Position numbers and translations under genes: made by a program
Assembly (NCBI GenBank): GCA_964446945.1
Contig: CAYUQO010000005.1
Location: 124,001 to 188,000, forward strand
Source of the DNA: CAIYRG01 sp964446945
GTDB taxonomy: Bacteria > Pseudomonadota > Alphaproteobacteria > Micropepsales > Micropepsaceae
Direction of reading: 5' to 3'
DNA: 64,000 nucleotides
Shown: positions 17,885-25,718 of the stretch, one piece after another
Layout of the letters: every line of letters begins with the position of its first letter
Position numbering within the stretch: position 1 is the stretch's first letter
The notes under the pieces: model-generated
Told to the model about the DNA's origin: nothing
What the model saw: only the letters and a program-made list of their open reading frames with translations
Database searches by the model: none

Positions 17885-18360
17885 TGTCGCTGCTTCCGTT
17901 CTTTAACTGGTGTTACGCCACGCCGCTCGCCGAAACGATCCGCGATTCAAGCTGGATGTTTCCGGTGATAGAGGCGATACATCTTCTGGGCTTTGGACTC
18001 ACGCTGGGTGCGGTGCTGATGATCGAGCTGCGGTTGCTCGGATTTGGCATCGATCGTCAGCCGCTGGAAAAGCTCGCCGCCAGCACGCAGCCCTGGCTGC
18101 TCGGCGGCATTGCCGTGATGTTCGCGTCCGGGATTCCGCTGTTCATCTCGGAATCGATGAAGGCGTATTACAGCTTCGCGTTCTGGGTGAAGATGGCATC
18201 CCTGGTGCTCGTGCTGATCTACACATTCACGCTGCGGCGCCGCATCACCAGTACGGATTCAATTCTCGATCGGCCGCGGCTCTCCCGTGGCATGGCGCTG
18301 ATGTCGTTGACACTGTGGTTTGGCGTTGCATGGGGCGGCCGCTGGATCGGCTTCTCGTAG
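17884..18360 (+). CDS. DUF6644-like four-helix membrane protein (second of a pair)
   Basis: A 158-residue membrane protein related to the preceding one: FPVIEAIHLLGFGLTLG followed by MIELRLLGFG parallels the first copy's SIIESLHVW and DLRLLGL segments. Four hydrophobic helices fill nearly the whole length. The start is the ATG overlapping the upstream TGA by one base; an in-frame extension further upstream lies inside the other gene and is rejected. It is the last gene of the cluster that began at 12757. The 148 bases that follow (18361-18508) hold no gene; they include a short TGATT-TT-AATCA inverted repeat near 18440-18451. Confidence 0.7.
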   Translation: MSLLPFFNWCYATPLAETIRDSSWMFPVIEAIHLLGFGLTLGAVLMIELRLLGFGIDRQPLEKLAASTQPWLLGGIAVMFASGIPLFISESMKAYYSFAFWVKMASLVLVLIYTFTLRRRITSTDSILDRPRLSRGMALMSLTLWFGVAWGGRWIGFS

Positions 18361-18508
18361 GGTCCACCTGGTCAGGGTCCGAAGCCCGGAACGTCCGCTC
18401 GTGACCGCGCGCCCCTGTTCGCAATCCGGGGTTCCATTGGTGATTTTAATCAAATCTTTAACCATCACGGCGATACGGTCCGGCAAGCTATAAATTTGTG
18501 AGTCGGTC

Positions 18509-19897
18509 ATGAAATCGGGACCGGTTTCAGGCGCAGAAGCGCTCAAAGAACAGGTCGACGGCGAGCTGGTCCGGCTCGTTTTCAATCACTGGATCTATTG
18601 CATCGATCCAATCCCATTCGCGGTGCTGGTCACGGCGCTGATGTCGGGTCTGTTTCCCGCGCTGCGGGCCGGGCCGTCGCCATACGGCCCAGTGTGGCTG
18701 GCCTTGGCATTGCTGTGGTCCGCCATCGCATATCTGGTGTTACGGCGTTACCAGCGCCATGAGCGCCAACTTTCCGCCGCGAAGTGGAAGCGCCGTCTGA
18801 ATCTTCTGTGGCTCGCGCACGGCACGATCTGGGGCCTGATGGCGCCGGTGTTTATTGCGCGTGGCAATCCGGTCAATGAAGCACTGATCTGTGCCTTGAT
18901 CGTTGGCGCCATGGTGCACGGCTTTTTCCTGCTTTACCCGTTGCGCAGCATCCTGGTGGTCAATCTCGCGGCGCTCGGTGTCATCGGTGAATTCGCGTTC
19001 ATCGCCGCAGGCGGGCCGCTCGCCCTCGTGTTTGCACTGGTGCTGCCGCCCTTTGCCGCACTGATCATTTTCAATGCAGGGCGATTGTCCCAGGAATATC
19101 GTGGCGCGATCGAGTTGCGCTTTTGCAATGAGGAGATCGCACATGCTCTCGATGCCGCACGGCGCGAGGCGGAACAGGCCAGCCGTGCCAAGAGTGAATT
19201 CCTCGCCAATATGAGCCATGAGCTGCGCACGCCCTTGAATGCGATCATCGGTTTTTCGGAATTGATCCGCGAGCGGCTGACCCCCTCTAATGTCGACCGG
19301 AATATCAGTTATGCCGCGGACATTCTGGCCAGCGGGCGGCATCTTCTGGAAGTGATCAACCAAATTCTCGATCTTGCGACGATCGAATCCGGAAAAATGC
19401 AGCTCGACATACGGGAATTTCCGGTGTCACGCCTGCTGCAGGACTGCATGCGGATGATGCGGGTGCGGGCGCAAACAAAAAATCTCGCGCTGACGATCGA
19501 AGATCAGAGTACCGGTGCCATGATGAAGGGTGACGAGACCGCGTTGCGGCAGGTACTGTTGAATGTGCTGTCAAACGCTATCGCCTATACCGATCAGGGC
19601 TCGGTGACAGTGTTGGCGCGGGTCGTGGGGAAAGACTTCTTCCTTGTGGTACAGGATACCGGGCGAGGCATTGACGCGGGGCAACTGGCAACGATTTTTC
19701 TTCCGTTTGAAAGAGTCGACAAGCACATGTCGGCTTCCACCGGCGGCACCGGTCTTGGGTTGGCGATCGTCAAAAACCTGGTGGAGATGCATCGTGGCAC
19801 ATGCTGGGTTAAAAGCGAGCTGCACAGAGGCACAAGTTTCTTCATGCGAATCCCGCTAAACCAGCCCGCTCCCGAGCAGGTCGTCCTGGCTGCGTAG
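18509..19897 (+). CDS. Orphan membrane sensor histidine kinase
   Basis: A 462-residue protein with five to six N-terminal transmembrane helices (about 35-195) and no extracellular sensor domain. A short linker leads to HisKA with the phospho-acceptor His237 (NMSHELRTPLN). The ATP-binding domain has the N box (NVLSNAIAYT), G1 (DTGRGID), an F box (FLPFERVD) and G2 (GGTGLGLAIVKNL). No response regulator gene lies nearby, so it is an orphan kinase here. It follows the secreted/membrane cluster after 148 bases and may share its signal, which is inference from position. Sensing within the membrane helices is likely given the domain layout. Confidence 0.92.
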   Translation: MKSGPVSGAEALKEQVDGELVRLVFNHWIYCIDPIPFAVLVTALMSGLFPALRAGPSPYGPVWLALALLWSAIAYLVLRRYQRHERQLSAAKWKRRLNLLWLAHGTIWGLMAPVFIARGNPVNEALICALIVGAMVHGFFLLYPLRSILVVNLAALGVIGEFAFIAAGGPLALVFALVLPPFAALIIFNAGRLSQEYRGAIELRFCNEEIAHALDAARREAEQASRAKSEFLANMSHELRTPLNAIIGFSELIRERLTPSNVDRNISYAADILASGRHLLEVINQILDLATIESGKMQLDIREFPVSRLLQDCMRMMRVRAQTKNLALTIEDQSTGAMMKGDETALRQVLLNVLSNAIAYTDQGSVTVLARVVGKDFFLVVQDTGRGIDAGQLATIFLPFERVDKHMSASTGGTGLGLAIVKNLVEMHRGTCWVKSELHRGTSFFMRIPLNQPAPEQVVLAA

Positions 19898-19911
19898 GCG
19901 CTTAGCCTAAC

Positions 19912-21513
19912 CTACCGGCTTGCCGTCTGCGCCAGAGCCGGCGTGGATTTCGGCGGGGCGCGGTGGTGAGTCGCCTGCTCATATGCGTAAGCGAGCTTCA
20001 AGAGTACAGGTTCGCTGTAGGGCCGGCCGAAAAAGGTGATGCCAACCGGAAGATTGTCGCTGGTGAATCCGGATGGCACCGTGATCACCGATGAATAGAC
20101 AAGGAAAGTATTGAACGTCGGAATGCCCTTATTGTTGACGTAAGGCGGATTGACTCCGTCTTTGATCAGCGTCGGTTGGTGCTCCACCGTCTTGTGCACG
20201 ATGGCGTCGAGACGGTTGTCGGCCATGACCTTCAGGATATTCATCATCAGCCGCTCGCGCGCTTCGAGATATTCTGCGTATTTTGCTTTATCGATAACCA
20301 ACGGCTTGCGGAACTGGTCCGCCTTGGGGAGCGGATAGCCCTGATCGAGCAGCGGCGATCTGCCGATATCCTCACGGCTCTTGAACGGCGAATTGGGATT
20401 GCGCGCAAGATAGCGCTTCATCGCCTCGTCATTCAGTGACGGATCGCCCGCACGTGCCGCAAGAAGAGCCTTGAAATCCGGAATCACAACCGGATCGACG
20501 ACGATCGCGCCCGCAGCTTTGAGTTCGGCGATGTCCTGATTGAACACGGCATCGACTTTCTTGAAATCCTCCGATCCCGGTTCGGAAAACATGCCGACGG
20601 ATTCGCGCAAAACCCCGATGCGTGCGCCTTTGAGTCCGTTCGGATCGAGGAATCGCGTGTAGCTGCCCTCGTGTTTGTCGACGCCCTCCGCAGTCAAAGG
20701 ATCTTCGGGGTCATAGCCCACCATGACATCCAGCAAATGCGCGAGGTCGCTGACATTGCGCGCCATCGGTCCCATCTGCGCCGGCAGTGTCGGATAGCCG
20801 TCCCACATGCCGCTGCGGCTTACCAGGCCCGGAGTGGGGCGCATGCTGACGACATCATTCCAGCCGCCGGGCCGCCGGATCGAAGCGACGGTTTCCTCGC
20901 CCAGTGCGACCGTGGCGAAATTGGCCGCGACCGAGGCGCCTGACCCGCCGGATGACCCGCCGACCGTGCGCTCCGGATCATAGGGATTGCGCGTGACGCC
21001 AAACATCGAGCCATAGGTGTCGCCGGCGGCGAATTCGCTCAAACTGGTTTTGCCGAGAATGATAGCGCCCGCCTTGCGCAGCCGATCGACGACGAACGAA
21101 TCCTGTGTCGGGCGGTAATCCTTGAAGACCGTCGTGCCCAAAGTCGTCGGCATGCCGGCGGCATCGATCTCATCCTTCACCAGGACCGGAATGCCATGCA
21201 GCGGTCCGACAAAACCGGATGCGCGATAAGCAGCATCCAGGCGGTCGGCGTCGGCCAACGCATTGGGATTCAGCGTGATGATCGCATTGATCTTCGGCCC
21301 CTGCTTGTCATAGGCGCGGATGCGATCGAGATAGAGCTGCGTCAGCTGATGGGCCGTAAGCCGGCCAGCTTTCATCGCGCCGTGAATGTTGTCGATTGAG
21401 GTTTCCAAAACCTGGAAATTGCCCGGTGCGGTTTGTGCCGCTATCGGCGCCGAGGCGGACATTGCGAGTGCAGCGATTGCGCTACCAATCAGGGCCGATT
21501 TCCAAAATTTCAT
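19912..21513 (-). CDS. Secreted amidase-signature family hydrolase
   Basis: A 533-residue protein with a signal peptide (about residues 1-26) and a full amidase signature domain. The Ser-cisSer-Lys triad is visible: Lys113 in VLVKDEID, the cis-serine in TVGGSSGGSGAS (about 187-188) and the nucleophile Ser211 in VASIRRP. The usual GTDTGGS segment is changed to GEETVAS, which occurs in a subset of exported amidases. It hydrolyses an amide bond in an unknown substrate, probably in the periplasm. It converges on the histidine kinase gene with only 14 bases between stop codons. The next gene on its strand starts upstream of a palindromic repeat at 21574-21651. Confidence 0.9.
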   Translation of the reverse strand: MKFWKSALIGSAIAALAMSASAPIAAQTAPGNFQVLETSIDNIHGAMKAGRLTAHQLTQLYLDRIRAYDKQGPKINAIITLNPNALADADRLDAAYRASGFVGPLHGIPVLVKDEIDAAGMPTTLGTTVFKDYRPTQDSFVVDRLRKAGAIILGKTSLSEFAAGDTYGSMFGVTRNPYDPERTVGGSSGGSGASVAANFATVALGEETVASIRRPGGWNDVVSMRPTPGLVSRSGMWDGYPTLPAQMGPMARNVSDLAHLLDVMVGYDPEDPLTAEGVDKHEGSYTRFLDPNGLKGARIGVLRESVGMFSEPGSEDFKKVDAVFNQDIAELKAAGAIVVDPVVIPDFKALLAARAGDPSLNDEAMKRYLARNPNSPFKSREDIGRSPLLDQGYPLPKADQFRKPLVIDKAKYAEYLEARERLMMNILKVMADNRLDAIVHKTVEHQPTLIKDGVNPPYVNNKGIPTFNTFLVYSSVITVPSGFTSDNLPVGITFFGRPYSEPVLLKLAYAYEQATHHRAPPKSTPALAQTASR

Positions 21514-21573
21514 TGCCGTTCCTCTGCAGCGGTTCGCGTGATTTTCTCGTGCGGCTCGAAGACGATGCGCACA

Positions 21574-21651
21574 TTCCCCTCACCCGGAGCGCCAACGCGC
21601 ACTTGCTTTGCAAGTGCGGGCGCTCCGCCCTCTCCCACAAGGGGAGAGGAG
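21574..21651. repeat. Short palindromic repeat element, copy A
   Basis: A GC-rich element between two - strand genes. Nested inverted arms GGAGCGCC and GCACTTGC face GCAAGTGC and GCGCTCC around a TTT loop (21586-21627), followed by CTCTCCC-ACA-AGGGGAGAG. The layout, a central palindrome flanked by CCCTC-type and CTCCC/GGGAG blocks, matches the copies at 29279-29334 and 62751-62836. Rhizobia-like genomes hold many such elements; I recognise the type but no named family. Confidence 0.7.
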
Positions 21652-21684
21652 GAGTTTGGCGAATTTTCTTCCCTCGGAAAGGGT

Positions 21685-21710
21685 GGCGGACGGCGAGTCT
21701 GCCGTCCGCC
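21685..21710 (-). terminator. Hairpin downstream of the beta-propeller gene
   Basis: GGCGGACGGC, loop GAGTCT and GCCGTCCGCC form a perfect 10-bp stem 16 bases after the stop of the - strand gene that ends at 21726. There is no T-run after it, so it may act as a transcript-end protector or belong to the neighbouring repeat rather than being a classical intrinsic terminator. Confidence 0.4.
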
Positions 21711-21725
21711 ATGCATTTGTTCATG

Positions 21726-23369
21726 TCAATCGTTGATCAGTTCGATGTAACCCAGATGGCTCGACGTATCGCCCGACCACCAGATGCGGTTCGGGTTGGT
21801 TGGGTCGAGTTCGATCCTTCTCGCATCGGATTCCGCGATCGGCAGCGAGAACTCCGTCCAGGTCTCCGTCTTCGGATCGAAGCGGGCGATTTTGTCCGCT
21901 GTCTGTTCGGTCACCCAGATCATCTTCGTCCTGGCATCCGGCCGCGGGAGATACATGCCGCTGCCCTTGGTCGGCGGTTCGTAGAAGGTCATCTTGCCGG
22001 TTTTCTGGTCCACCTTCGTCAGCTTTCCAGTCTCATGGAAACCGACCCAAAGATTGCCGTCCCAATCGGTGCCCATGCGGCGCGGCACGTCTTTGCCGGG
22101 AGTCTTGAATTCATCCATCTTGCCGCTCGCCGGATCCAGCCGGCCGACTTTATAGGCTTCCCGTTCGACGAACCACACCCTGCCATCGCCGGCGACGTCC
22201 ATGCCGTAGGCGCCCGGGTTTTTGGTGGGGATCATATAGGAGGCGAATTGCTTGGTCTGGATGTTCAGACCCACCACCCGGTCGCCCGCCGTGGTCCACA
22301 CCATCTTCCCGTTCGGATCGACTCGCATGAAGTTGCCGCTGATCGGGCCCTTGAAATCGTCGGGCACAAGCACCGAATTAAACCGTTCGGTTTTGGTGTC
22401 GAACTCCAGCCAGCGGCGGTTGCCGCCAATATCCGCCAGCCAGATCGAATCTCCGGCGCCCAGCGCCGGCGGACCCAAATGGGCCAGGGTGCCCGGCTTC
22501 ACGCCGAGAAGCGGAGGATGAATTTCGGTGAAGGTAAGGGTTTTCGGATCGAATTTGGCTAGGCCGTAGAGATTGAGTTCATTCGCCCAGGCCACACCGC
22601 GGCGGTCGACCACGATGTCGTGGAACGCTGCGTCGGAATTTGGTCCGGCAAAATCGACCGCAATATATTTGGCGCCGTCGCCCTTCAGCAGGGTTCTCGA
22701 CAAGCGGCCATTGGCATCGGCCCTTGGCGCTTTTTCCGAAAAATTCTTCGCCAGATAATCGACGACGATTTTCTCTTCCTGATCGGTTAGATCGATGGCG
22801 CCGCGTTCATGGATGCGTTCGCGCATCCAATGAATTTTTTGCTCCCAATTCGCGTGGGTCCACCGCTCTTCGGTCGGACGCCACAGATAGTGGCATTGGT
22901 TGCACTTGGCTTCGACAATCGCTTTACCCGGGCCATCCGGCAGGTTCGGCGCCGGAAGCTCGTTATCCAACTCGTTGCCGGCGACGCGCCCGGGAGTGCG
23001 AACCCAACCATTCGCCACGTCCGCTTGCTTGTCGGTCAGGGAGACATCGGCCGTTGCCGGAGCGTCGGACGTCAGGGAAACGGGTACAGCCTTACTCTGA
23101 AAGCCGCTGCCGATACCCTGCACCGTGTAGGTTCCCGGCGGCAGGTGGTCCATCGCGTAACGGCCTTGCGCCTGGCTGACGACCATGAATGTCAGGCGTT
23201 TTTCGGGATTGAACAATTTGACATAGGCTCCGGCAAGCGCTTGGCCGGACGCGTTTTTCACCACTCCGTGGACGCTGCCGGCAAAACCGTCGGCGAGCAC
23301 CGGGTGGATGCTGACCAGCGGCGCGACTGCCGCCATGACTGTAAGGACTCGATTCCACTGGCTGAACAT
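21726..23369 (-). CDS. Secreted Vgb-like beta-propeller with carboxypeptidase-regulatory-like and CxxCH segments
   Basis: A 547-residue exported protein. After the signal peptide (about 1-25) comes a carboxypeptidase-regulatory-like beta-sandwich (GVVKNASGQALAGAYVKLF; GTYTVQGIGSGFQ), then a CNQCH heme-binding motif with a helical segment (EEKIVVDYLAKNFS), then a streptogramin-lyase/NHL-type propeller (DIVVDRRGVAWANELN; YGMDVAGDGRVWFVERE; TDWDGNLWVGFHETG). Proteins with this order are known from bacteria that secrete multidomain oxidoreductases, but the substrate is unknown. The start at 23369 (MFSQWNRVLTV) has a strong GGGAGGAC upstream; a longer frame to 23477 is rejected. It is divergent from the dienelactone hydrolase gene. 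Confidence 0.82.
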   Translation of the reverse strand: MFSQWNRVLTVMAAVAPLVSIHPVLADGFAGSVHGVVKNASGQALAGAYVKLFNPEKRLTFMVVSQAQGRYAMDHLPPGTYTVQGIGSGFQSKAVPVSLTSDAPATADVSLTDKQADVANGWVRTPGRVAGNELDNELPAPNLPDGPGKAIVEAKCNQCHYLWRPTEERWTHANWEQKIHWMRERIHERGAIDLTDQEEKIVVDYLAKNFSEKAPRADANGRLSRTLLKGDGAKYIAVDFAGPNSDAAFHDIVVDRRGVAWANELNLYGLAKFDPKTLTFTEIHPPLLGVKPGTLAHLGPPALGAGDSIWLADIGGNRRWLEFDTKTERFNSVLVPDDFKGPISGNFMRVDPNGKMVWTTAGDRVVGLNIQTKQFASYMIPTKNPGAYGMDVAGDGRVWFVEREAYKVGRLDPASGKMDEFKTPGKDVPRRMGTDWDGNLWVGFHETGKLTKVDQKTGKMTFYEPPTKGSGMYLPRPDARTKMIWVTEQTADKIARFDPKTETWTEFSLPIAESDARRIELDPTNPNRIWWSGDTSSHLGYIELIND

Positions 23370-23479
23370 CGTGTTGTCCTCCCTTGGCACCTTCCTCGAC
23401 AGCATACACCCAATTTCCGGTTTTTGCTTCTGAAGACAGTCCCGCAATGATAGAGTCCTGGGGCTATAGGGAGGCACCC

Positions 23480-24397
23480 ATGGAACGTCCGAAAATTCCC
23501 GCGGAAGCGGTCGAACTTTATTCGCAGTTCATCCACGGCGAGATTTCGCGCCGCTCATTTTTGGATGGTCTGAAGCGTTACGCCGTCGCCGGCCTGACGG
23601 TTAGCGCCGTTTATGATGCACTGTTGCCCAATTACGCGCTGGGTCAGCAGATTCGAAAAGATGACGAGCGCATCACCGCGAGCTACGAAACCGTGCCCTC
23701 GCCCAATGGCAATGGCTTTATCCGCGGTTATTTCGTGCGGCCGACCAGTCAGTACACCCGCGATGCGATGCCGTCGAAACTGCCGGCTATCATCGTCGTG
23801 CACGAGAATCGCGGCCTTAATCCGCACACGGAAGATGTGGCGCGGCGCTTTGCGCTGGAAAATTTCATGGCCTTTGCGCCGGACGCCCTCTCGCCGCTCG
23901 GCGGTTATCCGGGTGACGACTATCGTGGCGGCGAACTGTTCGCGAAGCTCGACGCTGGCAAGCGGACTCAGGATTTTCTCGCCGCTGCCCGTTGGCTGAA
24001 GGCGCGTCCCGATTGCACGGGAAAAATTGGTGCAACCGGCTTCTGCTTTGGCGGCGGGGTGGCCAACACACTGGCCGCCATGATGGGCCCGGATTTGGCT
24101 GCCGCGGCGCCCTACTACGGCGGCCCGAACAAGCCGGAAGATGTGCCAAAGATCAAGGCGGCCATGCTGATCCACCACGGCGGGCTCGATAAGAACCTGA
24201 CGGGGTCCTGGCCGGCGCAGGAAGCGGAGTTGAAGAAGAACAATATCCGCTACGAGGGCCACATTTGGCCGAATTCGGTGCATGGCTTCTTCAATGACGC
24301 CACGCCGGAACGCTACAACAAAGTGACAGCACAGCAGTCCTGGACGCGCACGATCGAGTGGTTCAACCAATATGTGCGCGGCACTTCCGCCGCGTAA
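23480..24397 (+). CDS. Dienelactone hydrolase family protein with Tat-like N-terminus
   Basis: A 305-residue alpha/beta hydrolase. The N-terminus has SRRSFL at about residues 19-24 followed by a hydrophobic stretch (YAVAGLTVSAVYDALL), which resembles a Tat signal with an unusually long n-region. The catalytic domain shows VVHENRGL, the nucleophile cysteine in GFCFGGG and the histidine in NSVHGFFND, all typical of the family. It probably hydrolyses a lactone or ester, perhaps outside the cytoplasm. ATG 23480 is preceded by AGGGAGG; the longer frame from 23384 is rejected. It diverges from the beta-propeller gene and ends at a strong terminator. Confidence 0.87.
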   Translation: MERPKIPAEAVELYSQFIHGEISRRSFLDGLKRYAVAGLTVSAVYDALLPNYALGQQIRKDDERITASYETVPSPNGNGFIRGYFVRPTSQYTRDAMPSKLPAIIVVHENRGLNPHTEDVARRFALENFMAFAPDALSPLGGYPGDDYRGGELFAKLDAGKRTQDFLAAARWLKARPDCTGKIGATGFCFGGGVANTLAAMMGPDLAAAAPYYGGPNKPEDVPKIKAAMLIHHGGLDKNLTGSWPAQEAELKKNNIRYEGHIWPNSVHGFFNDATPERYNKVTAQQSWTRTIEWFNQYVRGTSAA

Positions 24398-24420
24398 GTA
24401 AAATCGGTGATCTGCAGGCA

Positions 24421-24459
24421 GGGGTGGCTCCGTATGCCGGAGCCACCCCGCTTGTTTTT
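24421..24459 (+). terminator. Rho-independent terminator between convergent genes
   Basis: GGGGTGGCTCCG, loop TATGC and CGGAGCCACCCC form a perfect 12-bp stem (24421-24449) followed by GCTTGTTTTT. It lies 24 bases after the dienelactone hydrolase stop codon. The T-run serves the + strand transcript and reaches the stop codon of the convergent hemoglobin gene. Confidence 0.88.
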
Positions 24460-24872
24460 CAGGCAGAAGCGGTCCGGAAGACCGGCTTGTAGAACATCCC
24501 AAGCTGTAGACTGCGGGCAATGTTTTCGGAGCGTGAGACAAACAGCGCACCGAGATCGGGGCCGCATATCTCGTCGGCCGATTCGCGGAACAGCGACAGC
24601 CAGCGTTCAAAATGCTCCGGCCGCACCATTTTCAGTCGCATATGGGCGAGCATCGGATTGCCTTTGTAGCGGCCGGTCATGCGCATGACCGAGGACCAGA
24701 AATCGCACATTTTGGCCAGATGCGGATCCCAGTCTTCGCCGATCACGCGCGCGAATATCGGCCCCAGCACCTCGTCGGTGCGGATGCGGGCGTAAAAGCC
24801 GTGCACAAGTTTGTGGATCAGCTCTTCGGTGATGGTGTCATCGACCGGGCGGCGCAGGGGATTGTCACTCAT
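24459..24872 (-). CDS. Group III truncated hemoglobin
   Basis: A 137-residue protein matching the group III truncated globin fold: HGFYARIRTDEVLGPIFA, WDPHLAKMCDFWSSVM and GNPMLAHMRL, where the last histidine should be the proximal heme ligand. Group III globins are linked to nitric oxide and reactive nitrogen handling. The start at 24872 (MSDNPLRRP) is preferred to an in-frame ATG at 24908, which would run over the putative operator region. It diverges from an NsrR-like regulator gene 68 bases away, so direct control by that regulator is likely. The stop touches the terminator of the convergent gene. Confidence 0.9.
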   Translation of the reverse strand: MSDNPLRRPVDDTITEELIHKLVHGFYARIRTDEVLGPIFARVIGEDWDPHLAKMCDFWSSVMRMTGRYKGNPMLAHMRLKMVRPEHFERWLSLFRESADEICGPDLGALFVSRSENIARSLQLGMFYKPVFRTASA

Positions 24873-24913
24873 GCCCCGGGATGTATTGCCTTCGCCGGCA
24901 AAAAGCAATATTT

Positions 24914-24926
24914 AAGATACATGTTT
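24914..24926. promoter_or_regulatory. Candidate NsrR operator between hemoglobin and regulator genes
   Basis: AAGATACATGTTT differs by little from one arm of the known NsrR box, AAGATGCATTT. It lies in a short AT-rich segment (AATATTTAAGATACATGTTT, 24907-24926) in the 68-base gap between the two divergent starts. The second arm is weak. The position fits a site that controls both genes; function is not shown. Confidence 0.5.
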
Positions 24927-24940
24927 AATGGCGCACCACC

Positions 24941-25372
24941 ATGCGGCTGACGGCTTTTACGGATTACAGCCTGAGGGTGCTGATGTATGTCGCGGCGCAC
25001 CCGGGCCGGCTGACCACGATCCGGGAGATGGCGGCTGCCTATGGCATTTCGCAGAACCATCTGATGAAGGTGGTATTCGAGCTTGGTCGCCACGGCATTC
25101 TCGAAACCGTGCGCGGGCGTAAAGGCGGGATCCGGCTCGCATTGCCGCCGGAAGATATCCGCATTGGGGATGTCGTCCGCTTCACGGAAGCGGGCAGTAC
25201 CCTGGTTGAATGTTTCGGCTCCGGCAGCGGCTGCGCCATTGTCGCGCCGTGCCGGCTGAAGGGCATTCTGAACGAGGCGCTGGAGGGTTTTCTGACCGTG
25301 CTGGACGGTTATACGCTGCACGATCTGGTACATGGCAATCGGGGGCTGGCGCGAGCATTGAAGGCGGCGTGA
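24941..25372 (+). CDS. Rrf2-family regulator, NsrR-like nitric oxide sensor
   Basis: A 143-residue transcription factor. Residues 1-80 are the Rrf2 winged helix (LTAFTDYSLRVLMYVAAH; ISQNHLMKVVFELGRHG; GRKGGIRLA). Three cysteines in the arrangement ECFGSGSGCAIVAPCRL match the iron-sulfur cluster ligands of NsrR, with spacings of six and five residues. NsrR loses repression when NO attacks the cluster. It diverges from the truncated hemoglobin gene and heads a tight set of genes: DUF488 starts one base after its stop, and that gene overlaps the nitronate monooxygenase gene. The context agrees with control of nitrosative stress. Confidence 0.9.
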   Translation: MRLTAFTDYSLRVLMYVAAHPGRLTTIREMAAAYGISQNHLMKVVFELGRHGILETVRGRKGGIRLALPPEDIRIGDVVRFTEAGSTLVECFGSGSGCAIVAPCRLKGILNEALEGFLTVLDGYTLHDLVHGNRGLARALKAA

Positions 25373-25373
25373 G

Positions 25374-25718
25374 ATGAAAGTCAGGATACGGCGCGTCTAT
25401 GATCCTCCAGAGCCGGACGAGGATTTGCGTGTCCTGGTGGATCGCGTTTGGCCGCGCGGCATCAGCAAAGACAAAATCGATCTCTGGCTGAAGGACATCG
25501 CGCCCTCGGCGGAGCTTCGCAAATGGTACGGCCATGTGCCGGAGCGTTGGCCGGCGTTCCACCGAAAATATCTGAAAGAACTTGCGGGGAATCCAGAAGC
25601 CGTTGCGGAGTTGCGCAAGGCGGGCAGGAGCAGGACGGTCATGCTGCTGTATGGCGCGCGTGACCGCGAGCGCAATCAGGCCGTCGTTCTCGCCGAATAT
25701 CTGCGCGAAAAACGATGA
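25374..25718 (+). CDS. DUF488 family protein
   Basis: A 114-residue soluble protein with the DUF488 hallmarks RVLVDRVWPRGISKDKID, WLKDIAPSAELRKWYGH and a late RTVMLLYGARD segment. The family has no settled biochemical role. It is translationally coupled both ways: one base after the regulator's stop and overlapping the next gene by four bases (ATGA). The company of an NsrR-like regulator and a nitronate monooxygenase suggests a role in handling nitrogen oxides or nitro compounds; this is inference from neighbours only. Confidence 0.9.
   Translation: MKVRIRRVYDPPEPDEDLRVLVDRVWPRGISKDKIDLWLKDIAPSAELRKWYGHVPERWPAFHRKYLKELAGNPEAVAELRKAGRSRTVMLLYGARDRERNQAVVLAEYLREKR

Noticed and set aside
18361..18508. 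tRNA or small RNA gene in the gap before the histidine kinase
   Set aside because: A GTTCGCAATC stretch resembles a T-loop, but no acceptor or anticodon stem pairs around it.
21396..22562. Long + strand frame opposite the propeller gene
   Set aside because: It covers a repeat element and the antisense of a well-defined gene; codon pattern and composition are those of a shadow frame.
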